A stretch of DNA of 64,000 bases from Arachnia propionica (GCF_003859805.1 NZ_RQZG01000009.1:61909-125908), one strand, 5' to 3'; positions 35,832 through 44,380 are shown, counted from the stretch's first letter. Notes: a model not told the origin generated them from the letters alone. Numbers and translations are program-made.

Positions 35832-37103
35832 ATGTTCGTCACCCACCTGTCGCTCACCGACTTCCGCAACCACGCTGCCACCGAGCTGGACCTGGTCGCC
35901 GGTGTCAACGTGTTCGTCGGTGCGAACGGGCAGGGCAAGACCAACCTGGTCGAGGCCGTCGAGTACCTGTCAACGATGTCCTCACACCGCGTCTCCGGTA
36001 CCGCCCCGTTGATCCGTGCGGGGGCGGGGGCGGAGTCCGCGATCCTGCGTGCCCGGGTGCAGGCCTCCCGTGAGGACGAGCGTCTCATCCAGCTGGAACT
36101 GGAGGTCACCCACGGCCGCAGCAACGTCGCCCGCCTGAACCGTGCCCCCCTGCCCCGTCCCCGCGACCTCGTGGGGGCCCTGCGCACCGTCGTGTTCTCC
36201 CCCATGGACCTCGCGATCGTGCGCGGCGACCCGTCCGACCGGCGTGCCTGGCTGGACACCCTGGTCACCACCCGGTGGCCGCGCATGGCCGGGGTCAGGG
36301 CCGACCTGGACAAGATCCTGAGGCAACGCAACTCCCTGCTCAAGGCCATGTCCGGCCGTTCCCTCAGGCAGGCGCAGCCCGAGGAGGAGGCCACGCTCCA
36401 GGCGTGGAACGAGGCCTTGGCCCGGATCGGCGCGGAGCTGCTCCACGCGCGCCTCGACACCTTGGCCGACGTGCTTCCCCACGCCGTCGACGCCTACCGG
36501 ACCATCGCGCCGGTGAACAACACGATCACCACGCACTACAAGACCTCCCTGGATCTGCAGGGCATCCCCGTCGACGACGTGCGCGGAGCCCTGGAGGCCC
36601 GTCTGCTGGCCGCGATGGAGGAGCGACGACGCGACGAGATCGCGCGCGGTGTCACCCTGGTCGGTCCGCAACGCGACGACATCGAGCTCGGCATCGGGGA
36701 TCTCCCGGCCAAGGGCTACGCCTCCCATGGCGAGTCCTGGTCGCTGGCGTTGGCGTTGAAGCTCGGTGGTTTCATGCTGGTGCGGGCCGATGGCACCGAA
36801 CCGGTGCTGATCCTCGACGACGTGTTCGCCGAGCTGGATGTCGACCGGCGGGAGCGCCTGGCCGGGGCCGTCGCCGATGCGGAACAGGTGCTCATCACCG
36901 CCGCGGTCGGGGCCGATGTCCCGGACTTCCCCTCGGCCCGACGTTTTCGGGTCGAGGCGGGCACCGTCCGGCTGCAGCAGGATCGGCAGCACCGGGTGAT
37001 GGCAGCCATCGACAGGATCCACGCGAACATGACCGGCGAGGAACGTGAGGCCCTGCGCACCGTCGATCAGGAGATCCACGACGAGGACGGGCTGCCCCGA
37101 TGA
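35832..37103 (+). CDS. recF: DNA replication and repair protein RecF
   Basis: A 423-residue SMC-like ATPase. It starts FVTHLSLTDFRNHAATELDL and has Walker A GANGQGKTNLVEAVEYLS (about 35-52), the signature SHGESWSLALALKLG, and Walker B EPVLILDDVFAELD. RecF loads RecA at single-strand gaps with RecO and RecR. Start ATG 35832. The next gene, dciA, follows after 55 bp. Confidence 0.96.
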   Translation: MFVTHLSLTDFRNHAATELDLVAGVNVFVGANGQGKTNLVEAVEYLSTMSSHRVSGTAPLIRAGAGAESAILRARVQASREDERLIQLELEVTHGRSNVARLNRAPLPRPRDLVGALRTVVFSPMDLAIVRGDPSDRRAWLDTLVTTRWPRMAGVRADLDKILRQRNSLLKAMSGRSLRQAQPEEEATLQAWNEALARIGAELLHARLDTLADVLPHAVDAYRTIAPVNNTITTHYKTSLDLQGIPVDDVRGALEARLLAAMEERRRDEIARGVTLVGPQRDDIELGIGDLPAKGYASHGESWSLALALKLGGFMLVRADGTEPVLILDDVFAELDVDRRERLAGAVADAEQVLITAAVGADVPDFPSARRFRVEAGTVRLQQDRQHRVMAAIDRIHANMTGEEREALRTVDQEIHDEDGLPR

Positions 37104-37158
37104 CTGCGCTGGCCATTGATCTTTTCACCCACACCGATGTGCGACGGGGAGGGCTGAG

Positions 37159-37680
37159 ATGAGTGAGCCGCACGACCCGACGGGGCTGGACCTGGCCGCC
37201 GAGATCGCGCACCGGGTGGCACGCACCTCGCCACTGCTGCCGGAGGTCCCGGCCGCACCGCCGCCGAAGGTGCCCAGGCGCCGTCGCTTCACCGGGGAAC
37301 AGCGTTCCGGGGCACGGCCGGACGACCGCGACCCGCAGCTGATCGGCTCGGTGCTGGAGGGGGTGGCCAAGCGACGGGGCTGGCAGAAGCAGCTGTCGTT
37401 GTCGATGGTGCTGCGTGACTGGGCGGGGCTCGTCGGGGAGGCCAATGCGGAGCACTCGCAGCCGGTGGAGTTCCGCGACGGCGTGCTCACCGTCCAGTGC
37501 GACTCCACGGCTTGGGCCTCGGCGATGAAGTTCAACGCGGGGCCGCTGGTGGCGCGCCTCAACAGGGAGCTCGGGGATCGGTCGGTGCTGCGGATCGAGT
37601 TCCTGGGGCCCAGGGCCCCCAGCTGGAAGAAGGGTCGTCGCTCGGTGCCTGGTCGAGGTCCTCGCGACACCTACGGCTGA
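37159..37680 (+). CDS. DUF721/DciA family helicase-loading protein
   Basis: A 173-residue protein. The N-terminal 60 residues are variable; the DUF721 core runs from LIGSVLEGVAKRRGWQKQL to a KH-like domain (VEFRDGVLTVQCDSTAWASAMKF and LVARLNRELG). DUF721 is DciA, thought to be the ancestral loader of the replicative helicase. It usually sits between recF and gyrB; here it ends the cluster and gyrB does not follow. The likely start is ATG 37159. Confidence 0.88.
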   Translation: MSEPHDPTGLDLAAEIAHRVARTSPLLPEVPAAPPPKVPRRRRFTGEQRSGARPDDRDPQLIGSVLEGVAKRRGWQKQLSLSMVLRDWAGLVGEANAEHSQPVEFRDGVLTVQCDSTAWASAMKFNAGPLVARLNRELGDRSVLRIEFLGPRAPSWKKGRRSVPGRGPRDTYG

Positions 37681-37787
37681 GCCTCTGTCACCCGGTGATG
37701 TGGCCGTGGGACGTGACGTGGCACTCGATGCCCTGATCCCGGTGCCGGGGTGGATGTGGTCGTCGACCGATGATGATTCCCAACACC

Positions 37788-37816
37788 TTGCATGTTCGGA
37801 TACCCAAACCTAAGAT
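37788..37816 (+). promoter_or_regulatory. Promoter of the Mn/Zn ABC operon
   Basis: TTGCAT (37788-37793) and TAAGAT (37811-37816) are 17 bp apart, near-ideal -35 and -10 hexamers. The ATG at 37824 begins 7 bp past the -10 element, so the transcript is probably leaderless. Confidence 0.7.
37795..37813. promoter_or_regulatory. DtxR/IdeR/MntR-type operator overlapping the promoter
   Basis: TTCGGATACCCAAACCTAA matches the 19-bp DtxR/IdeR consensus TTAGGTTAGCCTAACCTAA at 15 positions. It fills the spacer between -35 and -10 and overlaps the -10, an ideal repressor position. The DtxR-family gene at the far end of the same locus (41275-41952) is the likely binder. Confidence 0.65.
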
Positions 37817-37823
37817 GTCGCGC

Positions 37824-38804
37824 ATGCAAACTTCGATGTTCGGTGCCATCAGTCGTCGGGCTTTGGTAGCCCTTGCCGCCTCAACGATCGCCCTGGCCGG
37901 GTGCTCCCCCGCCAACGGTCCCACGACGCAGGAGAGCAGGGCATCCGGCGAGACCAAGGCCCTCACCGTCTACGCCACCACGGGCTACCTCGGCGACGCC
38001 GTGGCCAACATCGCGCCCGATGCGAAGGTCACCGTGATGGTCGGCCCCGGCGGCGACCCACACACCTACCAGCCCACCACCAAGGACACCGAGGCCATGA
38101 CCCAGGCCGACGTCGTGGTGTGGACCGGTCTCCACATGGAGGCCCAGATGATCGACCAGCTCAGGGGCTTCGGTGACAAGCAGATCGAGGTGGGCACCAA
38201 GCTCGACGAGAGCAAACTGCTCGAATGGCCCGAGCTCGACGAGCAGGGCAACACCCTCCACGACCCCCACATCTGGAACGATCCGGACATCTGGAGCGAC
38301 GTCGTCATGATCGTCGCCGAGAAGCTCGGTGAGGTCGACAAGGACAACGCGGAGACCTACAGGAAGAACGCCGAGGCCTACCAGGGCAAGATCGCCGAGA
38401 CGGTCAAGACCGCGAAGGCCGAGCTCGACAAGGTCCCTGCCGGATCCCGTGTCCTCATCACCGGACACGACGCGTTCAACTACTTCGGGCGCGCCTTCGA
38501 CTTCGAGATCCACGCCACCGACTTCGTCTCCTCCGAGGCACAGCTGAGCGCCGCCGAGATGAGCGACCTCGCCAAGCTGATCTCCGAGAAGAAGGTGCCG
38601 GTGATCTTCCAGGACAACCTGGCCAACCCGCAGGCCATCGAGAGCCTCAAGGAGGCCGTTCGCGCCAACGGCGGCGAGGTGGAGGTCTCCGACGAGGCCC
38701 TCTTCGCCGACGCGCTGGGTGACACCCCCGAGACCAACACCTACCTCGGGGTCCTCCAGACCAATGCCAGGACGATCTCCAAGGCACTGGGCGGTTCCCG
38801 GTGA
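37824..38804 (+). CDS. Mn/Zn ABC transporter substrate-binding lipoprotein
   Basis: A 326-residue cluster A-I (ZnuA/MntA/TroA-type) lipoprotein. The signal peptide has twin arginines (SRRALVALAASTIALAGC), with lipid anchor at Cys27. Metal-ligand segments are GGDPHTYQPT, HDAFNYFGRAF and VIFQDNLANP. It captures Mn2+ or Zn2+ outside the membrane and delivers it to the permeases. I chose ATG 37824 from the promoter spacing; ATG 37815 and 37836 are in frame too. There is no His-rich loop, which argues for manganese over zinc. Confidence 0.88.
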   Translation: MQTSMFGAISRRALVALAASTIALAGCSPANGPTTQESRASGETKALTVYATTGYLGDAVANIAPDAKVTVMVGPGGDPHTYQPTTKDTEAMTQADVVVWTGLHMEAQMIDQLRGFGDKQIEVGTKLDESKLLEWPELDEQGNTLHDPHIWNDPDIWSDVVMIVAEKLGEVDKDNAETYRKNAEAYQGKIAETVKTAKAELDKVPAGSRVLITGHDAFNYFGRAFDFEIHATDFVSSEAQLSAAEMSDLAKLISEKKVPVIFQDNLANPQAIESLKEAVRANGGEVEVSDEALFADALGDTPETNTYLGVLQTNARTISKALGGSR

Positions 38805-39535
38805 TCTGCTCCGTCCGCGGGCTGAGCGTCGCCTACCGCGACGCCCAGCCCGTGCTGCTCGGGGTCGACCTCGACCTGGCACCGGGCACCCTGCTCGGGG
38901 TCGTCGGCCCCAACGGTGCAGGCAAGTCGACCCTCATCAAGGCCATGCTCGGCATCGTCACCCCACTGGCCGGGACCGTCGAGTTCATGGGACAGCCCCT
39001 GGACAAGGTGCGCAACCGGGTCGCCTACATGCCGCAGACCGCCTCCGTTGACTGGGACTTCCCGACGACGGTGCGAGGCGTGGTGCAGATGGGGGTCACC
39101 CATGACCGGGGCTGGTGGCGGCGTCCCAGCCCGGAGGCACGAGCCGCCGCGGATGACGCGATGCAGCAGTGCGGTGTCGCCGACCTCGCCGACCGGCAGA
39201 TCGGTGAACTCTCGGGCGGGCAGCAGCAGCGCACCTTCCTGGCCAGGGCGCTCGCCAGCCGTGCCGAGCTGTACTTCATGGACGAGCCCTTCCAGGGGGT
39301 CGACGCCCCCAGCCAGCGCACCATCATGCGGGTGCTCCGCGAGATCCGTGACTCCGGGGCCTCCGTCATCGTCGTCCACCACGATCTCGGCACCGTGCCC
39401 GAGTTCTGCGACGAGGTGATGCTCCTCAACCGCAGCGTGGTCTCGATCGGTCCACTCGACGAGGCCTTCACCGAGGAGACCATCTCCGAGACCTACCGCG
39501 CCCACGACCCGATGGAACTGGCAGGGGTGCTGTGA
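38801..39535 (+). CDS. Mn/Zn ABC transporter ATPase
   Basis: A 244-residue ATPase: Walker A GPNGAGKST, Q-loop MPQTASVDWDFPTTV (the DWDFP form typical of metal importers), signature LSGGQQQRTFLARAL, Walker B LYFMDEPFQGVD, H-loop VHHD. The GTG start overlaps the lipoprotein stop by 4 bp, and the gene overlaps the next permease by 4 bp. It powers import of the metal. Confidence 0.93.
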   Translation: MICSVRGLSVAYRDAQPVLLGVDLDLAPGTLLGVVGPNGAGKSTLIKAMLGIVTPLAGTVEFMGQPLDKVRNRVAYMPQTASVDWDFPTTVRGVVQMGVTHDRGWWRRPSPEARAAADDAMQQCGVADLADRQIGELSGGQQQRTFLARALASRAELYFMDEPFQGVDAPSQRTIMRVLREIRDSGASVIVVHHDLGTVPEFCDEVMLLNRSVVSIGPLDEAFTEETISETYRAHDPMELAGVL

Positions 39536-40458
39536 GCCCGGTCGAGTTCTTCGCCAACCACACCTTCCGCATGGTGTTTTTCGGCACGAGCCTCATCGGG
39601 CTCGTCGCGGGAACACTCGGCTGTTTCGCCTACCTGCGCAAGCAGGCGATGGTCAGTGATGTCGTCTCCCACGCCGCCCTGCCGGGGCTGCTGGGCGCCT
39701 TCTGGGTCTCCGTCGCCCTGTTCGGCGACGGCAGGAACATGGCCGCCCTCATGATCGGCTCCATCGTCGCGGGCATCGCCGCGGTGTGGCTGGCGGATCG
39801 GATCACGCACTGGTCCAAGGTCGGTCTGGATGCGGCCATGGCCATCGTGCTCAGCACCTTCTTCGGGATCGGGCTGATCATCATGCACCTGGGTTCCCGC
39901 AGCGGGCAGAAGGGGCAGGGTGGGGTCCAGGACTACCTGTTCGGGAACGCCTCCACCCTCACCCACGCCGACATCACCACGACGGTGGTGGTCGGGGCCC
40001 TGGGCGGGATCATCCTCATCGTTCTCGGCAGACCGCTCGGCATCCGCTGCTTCGATCCCCACTTCAGTGCGGTGCGGGGGATGCCGGTCAGGCTGCTGGA
40101 TCTCACCATCTTCGCCCTCATCGTCGTGGCGACGGTGGTGGGTCTCAAGGCCGTCGGGCTGGTGCTCATGGTGGCCTTCGTGCTCATGCCTCCCGCAGCG
40201 GCCCGGCAGTGGGTGGGCTCCATCCGGGGCCTGTTCCTGCTCTCCGGGCTGATCGGGGCCGGTGCCAGTGGGATCGGGGCCTACCTGTCGATCAGCATCG
40301 GACGGATCCCGACCGGCCCACTGGTGGTGCTGATGCTGTTCGCCGCTGTCGTGGTCTCCCTGGTCGCGGCACCACACCGTTCCGTCCTGATGCGGGCCGT
40401 GCACCGTGCCCGGTTGCGTCGCAGGCTGCGGCTGAGTCTGCAGGAGGGGATCTCATGA
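39532..40458 (+). CDS. Mn/Zn ABC transporter permease, first subunit
   Basis: A 308-residue membrane protein of the ABC-3 family with eight to nine helices. It starts with FANHTFRMVFFGTSLIGLVAGTLG and has the QAMVSDVVSHAALPGLLGAF family signature (residues 38-57). It forms the channel with the next gene. Overlap of 4 bp on both sides shows tight coupling. Confidence 0.92.
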   Translation: MSPVEFFANHTFRMVFFGTSLIGLVAGTLGCFAYLRKQAMVSDVVSHAALPGLLGAFWVSVALFGDGRNMAALMIGSIVAGIAAVWLADRITHWSKVGLDAAMAIVLSTFFGIGLIIMHLGSRSGQKGQGGVQDYLFGNASTLTHADITTTVVVGALGGIILIVLGRPLGIRCFDPHFSAVRGMPVRLLDLTIFALIVVATVVGLKAVGLVLMVAFVLMPPAAARQWVGSIRGLFLLSGLIGAGASGIGAYLSISIGRIPTGPLVVLMLFAAVVVSLVAAPHRSVLMRAVHRARLRRRLRLSLQEGIS

Positions 40459-41354
40459 GCCTCGCCGTCTCGGTGATGTTCCTCGCCGTCGCGACGGGAC
40501 TCGCCTGCAGCGTGCCCGGCAGCTTCCTGGTGCTCAGTCGCCGCTCCATGCTCGTCGACGCGATCAGCCATGCGGTCCTGCCCGGGGTGGTGGTCGGGTT
40601 CTGGTTCACTCGCGACCTCACCTCGCCGTTGCTGATCCTCGCCGCGGCCGGGGCGGGGCTGATCGTCGTGGCCGGCAGTGAGTTCCTCGGCCGCACCGGG
40701 CTCATCAGTGGCGATGCCCCACAGGGGCTGATCTTCCCGGCCCTGTTCAGCGCGGGTGTGCTGCTGATCACGCTGCGTTTCGCTCATGTCCAGCTCGATG
40801 CCCATTCCGTCCTGGTCGGTGAGCTGAACTACGTCGCGATCAAGCAGCTCGAACTGGGTGGACTCGAGTTCGGCCCGCGGTACGGCTACGTGATGCTGGG
40901 GGTGCTCGCGCTCAACGTGCTCATGGTGGTGGGGTGTTTCCGGGCCCTGGAGGTCACCACCTTCGACCACGACTTCGCGAAGGTGAGAGGCCTGCCGGTA
41001 CGTTCCCTCATGCTGGGGATCACCTTCCTCACGACGGTGACCGTCACCTCGGCCTTCTACGCCGTGGGGGCGGTGCTGGTGATCTCACTCATGGTGGTGC
41101 CCTCCGCGGCGGCTGCCCTGTTCGCACGATCACTGACCCAGATGCTCTGGTTCTCCGCGGGGTTCGCCCTGATCGGGGCACTCGGTGGGTTCTGGGGGGC
41201 CTATGTCATCGATGCCCCGACCAGCGCCGGCATGGCCGTGTTCTACGGGACGCTGTTCGCGGTGTGCCTGGTCGTCAGTCGTCTGCTGCGTCGCGGACCC
41301 ACACGGCCTCGGCCGCACGTCGCCCCAGTGGGACGGACTGCCCGGCCTGGGTGA
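40455..41354 (+). CDS. Mn/Zn ABC transporter permease, second subunit
   Basis: A 299-residue ABC-3 permease, starting MSLAVSVMFLAVATGLACSVPG and carrying SRRSMLVDAISHAVLPGVVVGF. It differs clearly from the first permease, so the importer has two distinct membrane subunits, as in TroCD/MntCD systems. The ATG 40455 overlaps the previous stop by 4 bp. Its last 80 bp overlap the 3' end of the convergent DtxR-type gene. Confidence 0.9.
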   Translation: MSLAVSVMFLAVATGLACSVPGSFLVLSRRSMLVDAISHAVLPGVVVGFWFTRDLTSPLLILAAAGAGLIVVAGSEFLGRTGLISGDAPQGLIFPALFSAGVLLITLRFAHVQLDAHSVLVGELNYVAIKQLELGGLEFGPRYGYVMLGVLALNVLMVVGCFRALEVTTFDHDFAKVRGLPVRSLMLGITFLTTVTVTSAFYAVGAVLVISLMVVPSAAAALFARSLTQMLWFSAGFALIGALGGFWGAYVIDAPTSAGMAVFYGTLFAVCLVVSRLLRRGPTRPRPHVAPVGRTARPG

Positions 41355-41952
41355 CGATGGTCACCGTGTCGGAGAACCGTGCCCCGGTGAAGACCTCGAT
41401 CCTCCTGCCGAGCACGATCCCGATCTCGGCGAAGAAACGCACCAGCTCGGGGTCGCTGTCGTCGATGCGGGCGACGACGTACCTTCCCTCGGCCACACCG
41501 ATCAGGGCATGGGCGCTGCTGTCGGCGAGCACCCCGTCGGGGTCGGGGATCGGGTCGCCGTGCGGATCGTGGGTGGGGTGTCCGAGCAGCGCGTCGATGC
41601 GTTCGATGAGGTAGTCGGAGGCGACGTGCTCGAGGTGCTCCGCTTCGTCGTGCAGCTTCTCCAGGGGGAATTCGAGGGTCTCGGAGAGGAAGGTCTCGAT
41701 GAGGCGGTGGCGCCGGATCATCTGGAGCGCGTGGGCCCGGCCGGTCCCGGTGAGGACGATGGCCCCGGACTCGGAGCGTTCGAGCAGTCCGTCGTTGACC
41801 AGTCGGCTGAGGGTGCCGGAGACGGTGGACAGCTTCAGGCCGAGCCGTCGTGCGACATGGCTGGGCGTCACCGGGTCGTCGGACCATTCGTTGGCCGCCC
41901 ACACGACCTTGAGGAAGTCCTGGGTGCTGCGGGACAACTCCATCACTGACAC
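41275..41952 (-). CDS. DtxR/MntR family metal-dependent regulator
   Basis: A 225-residue regulator. The winged-helix domain (SRSTQDFLKVVW, TPSHVARRLGLKLSTVSGTLSRLV) is followed by the metal-binding dimer domain with LEKLHDEAEHLEHVASDYL and a C-terminal SH3-like (FeoA-type) domain. It is convergent with the Mn/Zn importer, whose promoter has a matching operator, so it most likely represses import when metal is plentiful. The GTG 41952 lies 6 bp after TACACT, again a leaderless arrangement; an ATG at 41943 is an alternative. Confidence 0.9.
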   Translation of the reverse strand: MSVMELSRSTQDFLKVVWAANEWSDDPVTPSHVARRLGLKLSTVSGTLSRLVNDGLLERSESGAIVLTGTGRAHALQMIRRHRLIETFLSETLEFPLEKLHDEAEHLEHVASDYLIERIDALLGHPTHDPHGDPIPDPDGVLADSSAHALIGVAEGRYVVARIDDSDPELVRFFAEIGIVLGRRIEVFTGARFSDTVTIVTQAGQSVPLGRRAAEAVWVRDAADD

Positions 41953-42090
41953 GCGATCAGTGTAGATCGTTCCTTGTGGGTCATCCGGGACCGTTCAGAC
42001 TCCGGCGCATGGCATGGACCGGAAGATGTTGAGATCCCTTGATTCCTCGAAAAACGTGAAAAACGCAACGCTCAGTGCTGGATTGATGCC

Positions 42091-43395
42091 ATGTTGTTGC
42101 TGCGGTTCACAGTTCGCAACCACCAGAGCATCCGCGACGAGGTCACGCTCGACCTGACGCTACCCTCGCTGCGGACCCTTCGGCCCCGGGACGACGACTG
42201 GGGATCGGTGATCTACCCCGTCGCAGGGATCTTCGGCGGCAACGCCACGGGGAAGACCGCTCTGCTGGACGCCCTGTGGTACACCTTCACCGCGATCCGT
42301 CACTCCTCGACGACGTGGCAGGCCGGCAGGACGATGCACCGGGCTCCGTTTCTGCTGGACGGGACGGCGCGCACCTCGACGAGCAGCTACGAGCTCGACT
42401 TCATCCACCGGGGACGCCGCCACCGGTACGGCTTCGAGGTGGATCACGACGGCATCCGACGTGAATGGCTGAGCGATGTCCCGAACTCCCGGTGGCGCAC
42501 GCTGCTGACCCGCGACCGCGACGAACGGGTCCTGAAGTTCCACCCGAGCCTGGGGAGGCCCTTCCCGGTGACTGATCGGGAACTGCTGCTGAGCCGGGCG
42601 CTGCTGCTCACCGACTCGCCGTTCCATGCCGTCGCGAAGGACCTCGTGGAGCACTGGGATCAGGTCTCGGTCAAGGACTCCCATCGTGCGGCCCGGTTGC
42701 GGATGCTGGCTGACATGCTGGTCGCCAAGATGGTCTCCTTCGCCGACATCGAGGCCCTGCTCCAGGTGGCGGACACCGGTGTGGTCAGGGCTGGTGTCCA
42801 GGAGACCGAGATGCCGGAGCACATTCGGCGGCTCTTCCAGAAGGTTCGCACAGTGCTGAACGAGGAGGATGAGGTCGAGGCCCTGGATGACGACCAGCTG
42901 GATCAGGTCTCCCGCCACCTGGTGTTCCAGCATCGAGGCAGCGCTCAGGAGTCCCCCACCTTCTCCATCGACGACGAGAGCAACGGCACGATCGCCTGGC
43001 TTTCCCTCGCGGTTCCTGTCCTGCAACGTCTGCGGGAGGGTGGGTTGCTCGTCGTGGATGAGATCGACGCGAGCCTGCACCCGCACCTGGTGGACCTGCT
43101 GCTCAGTGCCTTCGCGGACCCGGAGGTCAACACCAAGCAGGCCCAGATCATCTTCACCAGCCATGAGTCCTACGTGTTGTCCCCGTTGAGTGAGGTGGAG
43201 CTGGAGCCGGAGCAGGTCTGGTTCACTGACAAGAGCCACGACGGCGTCACCGAGCTCACCTGCCTGGCCGAGTTCCCCAGGCATCCCGATGCCAACGTGG
43301 CGAAACGCTATCTGGTCGGTCGATACGGTGGGACTCCCCGACTGGCCCCGAGCATGCTGGCCGCCCTCGTCGCCTCTCGTGAGGGGGTGGCGTGA
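42091..43395 (+). CDS. RloA-like AAA ATPase (AAA_15/AAA_21 type)
   Basis: A 434-residue SMC-like ATPase: starts LLLRFTVRNHQSIRDEVTLDL, Walker A GIFGGNATGKTALLDAL (about 47-63), signature-like ESNGTIAWLSLAVPVL, Walker B GGLLVVDEIDASLH, and the H-loop QIIFTSHE. This family is common in defence islands and phage-exclusion systems, usually followed by an RloB-type partner. No RloB follows; instead a small frame and a GyrB-like gene are linked to it. There is no recognised nuclease (TOPRIM) domain in the protein. Start ATG 42091. Confidence 0.88.
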   Translation: MLLLRFTVRNHQSIRDEVTLDLTLPSLRTLRPRDDDWGSVIYPVAGIFGGNATGKTALLDALWYTFTAIRHSSTTWQAGRTMHRAPFLLDGTARTSTSSYELDFIHRGRRHRYGFEVDHDGIRREWLSDVPNSRWRTLLTRDRDERVLKFHPSLGRPFPVTDRELLLSRALLLTDSPFHAVAKDLVEHWDQVSVKDSHRAARLRMLADMLVAKMVSFADIEALLQVADTGVVRAGVQETEMPEHIRRLFQKVRTVLNEEDEVEALDDDQLDQVSRHLVFQHRGSAQESPTFSIDDESNGTIAWLSLAVPVLQRLREGGLLVVDEIDASLHPHLVDLLLSAFADPEVNTKQAQIIFTSHESYVLSPLSEVELEPEQVWFTDKSHDGVTELTCLAEFPRHPDANVAKRYLVGRYGGTPRLAPSMLAALVASREGVA

Positions 43396-43508
43396 GCAGA
43401 CGGTCGGGCGGTCGCCCGACCTCAAGGCTGGCAGGGTGGGGCCGGATCCCTCCACCGCGATGCCTGTCCTGGTGGATCTCATGCGGGGCGGCGATGGGTG
43501 ATGCGTGA
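43392..43508 (+). CDS. Possible 38-residue linker ORF, coupled to both neighbours
   Basis: A short frame starts with GTG inside the ATPase stop (GTGA) and ends in TGATG, overlapping the ATG of the GyrB-like gene. The product would be arginine-rich (MSRRSGGRPTSRLAGWGRIP...). The double overlap is suggestive, but the sequence has no known match and no independent RBS, so it may be chance. Confidence 0.2.
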   Translation: MSRRSGGRPTSRLAGWGRIPPPRCLSWWISCGAAMGDA

Positions 43509-44380
43509 TGCGGTGGAGTGAGATTCGGGAGGCCATCCGGCGGCGACCGGGCATGTACATCGGGGGGAGGCCCGACGGGGAGGGTGCGGCGCGGCTCCTC
43601 CTCTCGTACCTCGTCGAGCCCGCCCTCAGGCTGGGGGCCCGGCGGGTCGAACTGACGGTCGCGCCCGGCCCCTGGTTCACCCTCCGATACGACGGGCCCC
43701 GACCCCGACACGAGGACCTCACGGGCCTGGACTTCGGGAAAGGATGGGGTGATCTCGGTGTGCTGATGGCCCTGACGCAGGTCGTCCGCCCCGACACGAC
43801 CGGCGGGGAGGCGTCCAGCCCTGACGGGCCGTCGGGGCACGAGATGATGGGAGAACTCGACCCCGAGATCTTCACCGTCGACGAGGTCGACGCGGAAACC
43901 CTGGCCGACCGGTTCCGGGAACTCGCCTGGCTGCACCCGGGCGCGACCCTCACCCTCCGGTCCCCCGCCATCGAGGAGACCTGGCATCAACCCGGCGGCC
44001 TGCTCGACTGCGTCGAGGCGCTCGCCGAGGGGATGGGGCCAGCACTGACGGCCCCCGTCGTCATCGACCACCGCGACGAGGAACGGGGGGTCGCGGTGCA
44101 GGTCGTGGTCCGACGCGGCCGCCGCTGGCCCGCCCGCATCCTCAGCTATGTGGGCGGGGAGCGGACCCGGGGCGGCGGTAGCCACGAGGACGCGCTCCGG
44201 AAGGCCCTCCTCGACGAGCGCGACCTCCTCCCCGACGGCCTGGCCGCCGTCATCACCGTCGAGGTCGACGAGCCGAGCTACGCCGGGGCCACGAAGGACC
44301 GGCTGGACGACGAGGTCGTCGCCCGGGTCGTCCTGGAGGCCTGTCAGCGATACCGGACCTCGCTCCGGTCGAGTTCCTGA
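43508..44380 (+). CDS. Stand-alone GyrB N-terminal-like protein with degenerate ATP site
   Basis: A 290-residue protein that aligns with the ATPase and transducer domains of GyrB/ParE but has no TOPRIM or C-terminal part. Matches are IREAIRRRPGMYIGG (start of GyrB), DPEIFTVDEVDAETLADRFREL and HQPGGLLDCVEALAEG (end of the GHKL domain), RILSYVGGERTRGGGSHEDALRKAL and LLPDGLAAVITVEVDEPSYAGATKDRL (transducer). The catalytic EVVDNxxDEA region is replaced by LLSYLVEPALRL, the DNGRGIP loop reads RYDGPRPR and the GGLHGVG loop reads GKGWGDLGV. It probably cannot hydrolyse ATP like gyrase. It is linked to the AAA ATPase upstream. Function unknown. Confidence 0.85.
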   Translation: MRWSEIREAIRRRPGMYIGGRPDGEGAARLLLSYLVEPALRLGARRVELTVAPGPWFTLRYDGPRPRHEDLTGLDFGKGWGDLGVLMALTQVVRPDTTGGEASSPDGPSGHEMMGELDPEIFTVDEVDAETLADRFRELAWLHPGATLTLRSPAIEETWHQPGGLLDCVEALAEGMGPALTAPVVIDHRDEERGVAVQVVVRRGRRWPARILSYVGGERTRGGGSHEDALRKALLDERDLLPDGLAAVITVEVDEPSYAGATKDRLDDEVVARVVLEACQRYRTSLRSSS

